A DNA stretch of 64,000 bases from contig PGYK01000002.1 in assembly GCA_002839605.1 (NCBI GenBank), positions 62,001-126,000 on the forward strand. Direction: 5' to 3'. The DNA comes from Methanomicrobiales archaeon HGW-Methanomicrobiales-3 (GTDB lineage Archaea; Halobacteriota; Methanomicrobia; Methanomicrobiales; Methanospirillaceae). Shown here piece by piece: positions 60,102-64,000 of this stretch. The notes below the pieces were generated by a model. It made no database searches. It worked only from the letters and a program-made list of their open reading frames with translations, and had not been told where the DNA came from. The first letter of the stretch is position 1. Every line of letters starts with the position of its first letter. The translations under genes and the position numbers were made by a program.

Positions 60102-60674
60102 ATGAAAGTTGTAGCGTTCAACGGGAGTGCAAGAAAAGACGGCAATACGAAGATCCTCATCGACACGGTCTTTGCGGAACTCAAAAAGGAGAAGATCAAG
60201 ACTGAGCTCGTTTCGCTCGCGGGAAAGAAGATCCGGGGCTGTACAGCCTGCGGGAAATGCTTCAAGAACCAGGACAAGCGGTGTGTGGTGAAAGGTGACC
60301 TCGTCAACGACTGTATCGAGAAGATGCTTGAAGCCGACGGGATCATCCTTGCGTCGCCCACGTATTTTACGGATGTCTCGGCCGAGATGAAGGCCCTGAT
60401 CGACCGGGCGGGGTTCGTTGCCAAGGCAAACCAGGACATGTTCCGCCGGAAGGTCGGGGCATCGGTGGTCGCGGTGAGACGGGCCGGGGGAATCCACGCG
60501 TTCGACACCATGAACCATTTCTTCTTCATCAGCCAGATGGTGGTGCCCGGTTCATCCTACTGGAACATCGGGCTCGGTCTTGCGCCGGGCGATGTGAAGG
60601 GTGACGAGGAAGGGCTCATGACCATGCAGACGCTTGGAAAGAACATGGCGTGGCTGTTGAAGAAACTGGAATGA
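60102..60674 (+). CDS. Iron-sulfur flavoprotein (NADPH-dependent FMN reductase-like)
   Basis: A 190-residue flavodoxin-fold protein. FMN binding is shown by KVVAFNGSARKDGNTKIL (residues about 2-19). The compact cysteine cluster in GCTACGKCFKNQDKRC (near 47-62) gives four Cys for an iron-sulfur centre, as in archaeal Isf. The block ASPTYFTDVSAEMKALIDRAG is the flavodoxin flank. Isf passes electrons in oxygen- or peroxide-linked stress in methanogens, but the partner is unknown. The start at 60102 follows GAGAGGT; two earlier ATGs are possible. Confidence 0.88.
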   Translation: MKVVAFNGSARKDGNTKILIDTVFAELKKEKIKTELVSLAGKKIRGCTACGKCFKNQDKRCVVKGDLVNDCIEKMLEADGIILASPTYFTDVSAEMKALIDRAGFVAKANQDMFRRKVGASVVAVRRAGGIHAFDTMNHFFFISQMVVPGSSYWNIGLGLAPGDVKGDEEGLMTMQTLGKNMAWLLKKLE

Positions 60675-60679
60675 TGTGT

Positions 60680-60729
60680 TCTGGAGAAACGCACATGAAC
60701 CGATTGGGTTCGCACCCGAAGGATGAAAA
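60680..60729 (+). repeat. 50-nt dispersed element, copy 2
   Basis: It matches 14957-15006 at 42 of 50 positions with no gap. It starts 6 bases after the iron-sulfur flavoprotein stop. The conserved parts are GGAGAAACG, ATGAACCGAT, the GAACC/GGTTC stem and the terminal ATGAAAA. Confidence 0.5.
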
Positions 60730-60820
60730 ACGGTAACTCATTTTGGGGGGAAGATTACCCCGCCATAAAGTCTCTCCGTGGCACGGTGGGGGAAATTACC
60801 GGATATAAACCCGAATTGGG

Positions 60821-60892
60821 GCCGCCGCGGGAGCGCCCCCGCGGGGGCGGCGGCAGGAATCGCGACCGGGGGCATGGGGGCATCAGCCCCCA
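60821..60892 (+). repeat. Two-hairpin dispersed element, copy 2
   Basis: The 34-base GC-rich part (60821-60854) is identical to the reverse complement of 56328-56361, and TGGGGGC-ATCA-GCCCCCA follows at 60875-60892. The spacing of the two parts is about the same in both copies. Confidence 0.8.
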
Positions 60893-61194
60893 TCAACACT
60901 CTTTTCACTTTTTTTCATTTAGAAAACCTGCCAGAAATTATAAATTGATTTGCGATGGAGCCACGGGCGCTCGGGGTCTTATCGACCCTCGCCCCGTGGA
61001 GCAGGCCGTAAACAGGCGCCTGAAACTGAATGATAGAACCGGGGGTTTTGGGGGCTTGCCCCCGCAGGCTGCCTCCCCCTACTGGGGAGTGTGGGGACCA
61101 CCCTCGCAATTCCGCAAAATGACACTGTGGGAATGATTTCTCAAGAGCAAAAACACTACATTTTTCCTGGGAGGGTTCTCCGGTTCAGGGACTC

Positions 61195-61283
61195 GATACG
61201 GCACGGTCAGGGAAAATACCGGATATGATATGAACCCGTATTGAGGCCGCCACGGGTGCGCCCGTTCGGGTGGCGGCAACACA
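61195..61283 (+). repeat. Diverged direct repeat of the hairpin element and its flank
   Basis: Aligned to 60775-60863, it shares GGCACGGT, ACCGGATAT, AACCCG and GCCGCC at an offset of 420 bases, with several small changes. In the central part GCCGCCACGGG and CGGGTGGCGGC can still pair, so the hairpin has kept its fold while its sequence changed. Confidence 0.6.
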
Positions 61284-61353
61284 TCCAGCGGGGAACGGAA
61301 ATCACCCCCCCATCGTTGCCAAAAGAGGATTTTTTCTCAGCCGGGCATGGGTG

Positions 61354-62979
61354 TTACCCGTCACCGGGAACGTCTCGCACTTCTGCAAGCCGGCACGCCG
61401 TGTCCGGCACATGGATCTCGAACCGGGCGCCCTGACCTTCGGTGCCGGTCTCGGCAATCGAGATGCCGGTCATTGCCAGGATCTCCCGGGACAGGTACAG
61501 GCCGACGCCGGTATTCTGGTAATACTGCTGGCAGAAGATCATCTCCTTCACAGAACCGGGGATTCCCCTGCCGTCATCCTGGCACACAATACAGGTTCCC
61601 TGCGACGTCTCCGGTACCGCAGAATACCGGATCCGGCTCAGGTCCCCGCCATGGCGGAGAGCATTCTCGACTAAGTTGTAGAACACCTTTTTGATCAGCG
61701 GATCGGCGTAGATCTCAAGGTCTCCCACATCCACCTCAAGGGTGACATCCCCAAGGAACAATGGCGCCACTGCGTCAGTGATCGCCGCTTTGACGCGATG
61801 CCAGCGCGGTGCCTGTATCCCGATATCCTGGTAATCGCGGGTGAACGTGATCTGTTCGATGATGTTTGCTGCCGTATGTTCCGTCTGCCGGATCAGGGAA
61901 GACACTTCCGGCTGCCGGCATATCCTCTGTGCCTCCGTGAGGCCCCGGGTGAGGTGCGCTGCCTGGTTGAGGACATCGTGCCGTGTCAGGCTCGCGAGGA
62001 TATGGAGTTTCTTGTGGGTATTTTTCAGTTCATCCTCTGCAAGCCGGCGTTCGGTGATATCTTCGAGTGTCTCGACAGCCCCGATGATCCTGCCCTGTGC
62101 GTCCCGGATTGCGGCTGCGGTAAAATCAAGCCATTTCCCGCCCCCGCCAAGATCTGCAAAAAAGTCTGTTACCTCATAGCCGGTCTCCACCAGCCGGGAT
62201 TTACACATCTTTTCCCCGTAATATACCGGGATTTTTTCCGGCATTTCATCCACGATGAGATCCGCAAGGCAGGGGCGCTCTTCATGGTAAAACGCCCTCC
62301 AGTGCCCGGACGTCCCGATGATATCCTGCGCCCTGATCCCCGTGTAGTTCTCGATCGCCTCGTTCCAGTGGATAACCCGGTGGTTTTTGTCAATGACAAA
62401 CTGCGGGATGGGTGAACCGTGGACAACCGCGTGGAGCCGGGCCTCGCTCTCGAGAAGTTTCTGCTGGCTGAGAATAAGGTCATCGAGATTTGACCGGACC
62501 TCCTCTTCCATTGCCGTCAGCTCCTCGTACGCGGCGTTCAGCTCATCGTTCTGCTTTTTGAGGGCCCATTCGGCCTGCTGTTTCTGCACCGCCTGGGTGA
62601 TCTTGTGGGCGAGCTCGGCAAACTGGGCTTTTGCATCGCCCCCCTTCTGGATATAAAAATCAGCCCCGGAGTTGAGGGCTTCGATGACCACCTCTTCCCT
62701 CCCCCGCCCGGTGAAGAGGATGAACGGGAGCGTCCCGTGGTTTGACCGGACGTACTTCAGGAAGCTGATGCCGTCCATTTCGGGCATCTGGTAATCGGAG
62801 ATGATGCCATCGTACACTCGGCCGTTGATCTTCGGGATCGCCTCTGCTGCCGAGCGTGCGGTATCAATCCGGAAGGATCCTGACTTTTCAAGAAATATCT
62901 TGCCCAGGTCAAGGAGGTGGGGTTCGTCATCAACATACAAAATCGAGAGAGGATCAGCAGAGGGAGTCATCTTTAGCAC
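61354..62979 (-). CDS. Hybrid sensor: response-regulator receiver, PAS, histidine kinase
   Basis: A 541-residue soluble signalling protein. Residues about 8-130 are a receiver domain (LSILYVDDEPHLLDLGKIFL, with phosphorylated Asp in IISDYQMPEMDG and Lys in IQKGGDA). A coiled coil leads to PAS (about 175-310, with HRVIHWNEAIENYTGIRAQD) and to the box LASLTRHDVLNQAAHLTRGL (His 334). The ATPase domain has LVENALRHGG and CQDDGRGIPG. No helix crosses the membrane. Start is GTG 62979 or ATG 62970; neither has a ribosome site. It is the third kinase with this archaeal H-box family in the window. Confidence 0.9.
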   Translation of the reverse strand: MLKMTPSADPLSILYVDDEPHLLDLGKIFLEKSGSFRIDTARSAAEAIPKINGRVYDGIISDYQMPEMDGISFLKYVRSNHGTLPFILFTGRGREEVVIEALNSGADFYIQKGGDAKAQFAELAHKITQAVQKQQAEWALKKQNDELNAAYEELTAMEEEVRSNLDDLILSQQKLLESEARLHAVVHGSPIPQFVIDKNHRVIHWNEAIENYTGIRAQDIIGTSGHWRAFYHEERPCLADLIVDEMPEKIPVYYGEKMCKSRLVETGYEVTDFFADLGGGGKWLDFTAAAIRDAQGRIIGAVETLEDITERRLAEDELKNTHKKLHILASLTRHDVLNQAAHLTRGLTEAQRICRQPEVSSLIRQTEHTAANIIEQITFTRDYQDIGIQAPRWHRVKAAITDAVAPLFLGDVTLEVDVGDLEIYADPLIKKVFYNLVENALRHGGDLSRIRYSAVPETSQGTCIVCQDDGRGIPGSVKEMIFCQQYYQNTGVGLYLSREILAMTGISIAETGTEGQGARFEIHVPDTACRLAEVRDVPGDG

Positions 62980-63235
62980 GGAGAATGAAGGGGCATGGGA
63001 GGGCCAGGTTCCGGGTACAGCGTTCGTGGTTCAGTACGGAATATTTTATCATTGACATTCGGAATGATTGGAGGAGGAGAACTATCTTCCCCGTTACTAA
63101 AATGAACGGTCAAAACGGTATTTAACCTTTTATCATTGGACCTGCCATTGGTATGGTGTCACACCGGCATGGCCTGCCGCAGTTCCCCAATCCATATATC
63201 CTCCGGATCGCCATTCTTCCTATAGGAGCACTGGG

Positions 63236-64000
63236 ATGAAATCGTACGAGCAGCAGTACCGGGCAAAACTCACCAGCCCGGACCATGCCATGGAGCACGT
63301 CAGGAACGGGGACACGATCATCTACGGCATGAGCATCGCCCAGCCGCCGGCGCTGCTTGCCGCTCTTGCCAATCGTGCGAGGCATGGCGGGGTGAGCGGC
63401 CTGAAGATGTACACGTTCCTCCCCCGCGACCCTGCCGCCCGGACCGTCCTCTCCCCCGACCTTGCCGACATCATCGAGCACCACTCGTGGTTTGTCACCG
63501 CCGCCGACCGGGACTCGGTCAAAGTCGGCCTCAACTACCATGTCCCCTCATACCTTCACCAGATCCCGCAACTGGTCGAGGATTACATGGAGACCGATGT
63601 GGCGATGGCAACCGTCTCGCCCATGGACAAGGCCGGCTTCTTCAGCCTCGGGACGGCAAACGACTACTTCTCCACTGCCGCCCGGACCTGTAAGAAACTG
63701 ATCCTTGAAGTCAACAACGCTATGCCCCGGGTCTTTGGCGACTCCTTCATCCATATCTCGGAAGTGACCGCTGTTGTCGAGAACCACGTACCGTTGATGG
63801 AACTGCCGCCTTCAAACGCAAAACCCGAGGACGATATCATCGGCCCGGCCATTGCGGCGCTGATCCCGGACGGTGCCACCATCCAGCTCGGGATCGGGAA
63901 CGTTCCCAACGCGGTTGCCCGGTACCTCATGAACCATGCGGATCTCGGGATCCATTCGGAGATGTTCACGGAAGGCATGGTCGACCTGATCGAGAACGGC
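63236..64000 (+). CDS. Acetyl-CoA hydrolase/4-hydroxybutyrate CoA-transferase family (5' part)
   Basis: The first 255 codons of a CoA-transferase family I enzyme, cut by the window edge. It begins KSYEQQYRAKLTSPDHAMEH and has the CoA-transferase blocks MYTFLPRDPAA, GNVPNAVARYL and IPDGATIQLGIGNVPNA. The family catalytic Glu is expected in the following segment; the visible end, IHSEMFTEGMVDL, matches the region around it. The protein could hydrolyse acetyl-CoA or exchange CoA between acids. The ATG follows GGAGCACTGGG. A TATA-like ATATATCC lies near 63193-63200. Confidence 0.9.
   Translation, partial: MKSYEQQYRAKLTSPDHAMEHVRNGDTIIYGMSIAQPPALLAALANRARHGGVSGLKMYTFLPRDPAARTVLSPDLADIIEHHSWFVTAADRDSVKVGLNYHVPSYLHQIPQLVEDYMETDVAMATVSPMDKAGFFSLGTANDYFSTAARTCKKLILEVNNAMPRVFGDSFIHISEVTAVVENHVPLMELPPSNAKPEDDIIGPAIAALIPDGATIQLGIGNVPNAVARYLMNHADLGIHSEMFTEGMVDLIENG

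Larger units (their letters stand above)
60675..61353. other. Repeat-rich intergenic region
   Basis: This stretch of 679 bases contains the second 50-nt element (60680-60729), the second two-hairpin element (60821-60892), a diverged copy of its surroundings 420 bases on (61195-61283), and the GGGGGC-TT-GCCCCC stem near 61049-61062. The open frames here are made of repeat sequence and have no recognisable product. Confidence 0.65.

Noticed and set aside
60723-61136. Plus-strand frame of 137 codons after the iron-sulfur flavoprotein
   Set aside because: It runs through the GC-rich hairpin repeats, which create a proline/arginine-rich sequence with no gene character.

Overview
The window looks like a chromosomal segment of a methanogenic euryarchaeon of the Methanomicrobiales, most like Methanoregula and relatives. 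This is inferred from gene families only: an archaeal-type MetRS, an Nre repair protein, PKD-domain surface proteins with a PGF-CTERM-like tail, methanogen-type sensor kinases, and TATA boxes about 26-29 nt upstream of many start codons (leaderless or short-leader transcripts). No prophage, IS transposase, rRNA or CRISPR array was recognised. One tRNA gene, tRNA-Phe(GAA), is present.

Layout. 1-3.8 kb: a branched-chain amino acid/amide type ABC transporter split over two convergent units (3' end of an ATPase gene on +; permeases and binding lipoprotein on -). 4-8 kb: an NTF2-like protein, a three-gene GerW-like/DUF2953 operon, and a Kef-type cation/proton antiporter. 8.2-13.6 kb: tRNA-Phe, a DHH phosphoesterase, two secreted or membrane hypotheticals, and metG. 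14.4-24.5 kb: msrA, then a five-gene exported-protein operon in which three proteins end in dockerin-like double EF-hand modules and a fourth is a 1436-residue protein with a cohesin-like N-terminus and 13 PKD domains. 25-35.3 kb: small conserved genes with an oxidative and DNA-damage flavour: msrB, UV endonuclease, manganese exporter, PEBP-like lipoprotein, RMD1/DUF155 membrane protein, glutaredoxin-like protein, an nre-dinB pair, a PhzF-like protein, and a Fic/Doc-like protein lacking the usual His.

35.4-42.5 kb is one gene for a 2364-residue surface protein with a HENYH motif, carboxypeptidase-regulatory-like modules, a clear cohesin-like domain, five PKD domains, a PGF-pre-PGF-like domain and a C-terminal membrane anchor. 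42.8-51 kb: dCMP deaminase, a sensor kinase, a CxxC-x17-CxxC zinc protein, a TerB-like protein, an adenosine-specific kinase family protein and a HEAT-repeat protein. 51.1-53.7 kb: a tightly coupled operon (HTH regulator, GWCP-motif PH-like membrane protein, SdpI-like membrane protein, Cys-cluster protein) with a perfect palindrome between its TATA box and first start codon. 53.9-64 kb: a Holliday-junction-resolvase-like membrane protein, a DEAD-box helicase, two more sensor kinases, an iron-sulfur flavoprotein and the start of an acetyl-CoA hydrolase/CoA-transferase gene.

The most interesting systems are (i) the archaeal cohesin/dockerin surface apparatus at 15-24 kb and 35-42 kb; (ii) the palindrome-controlled SdpI-like operon, whose last gene has no ATG/GTG/TTG start in frame; (iii) the ATGA-coupled nre-dinB repair pair with a palindrome at its start codon; and (iv) the GerW-like operon ending in a miniature GerW-like protein. 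Intergenic DNA at 56.3, 60.7 and 61.2 kb carries related GC-rich hairpin repeats, and a 50-nt element occurs at 14.96 and 60.68 kb.
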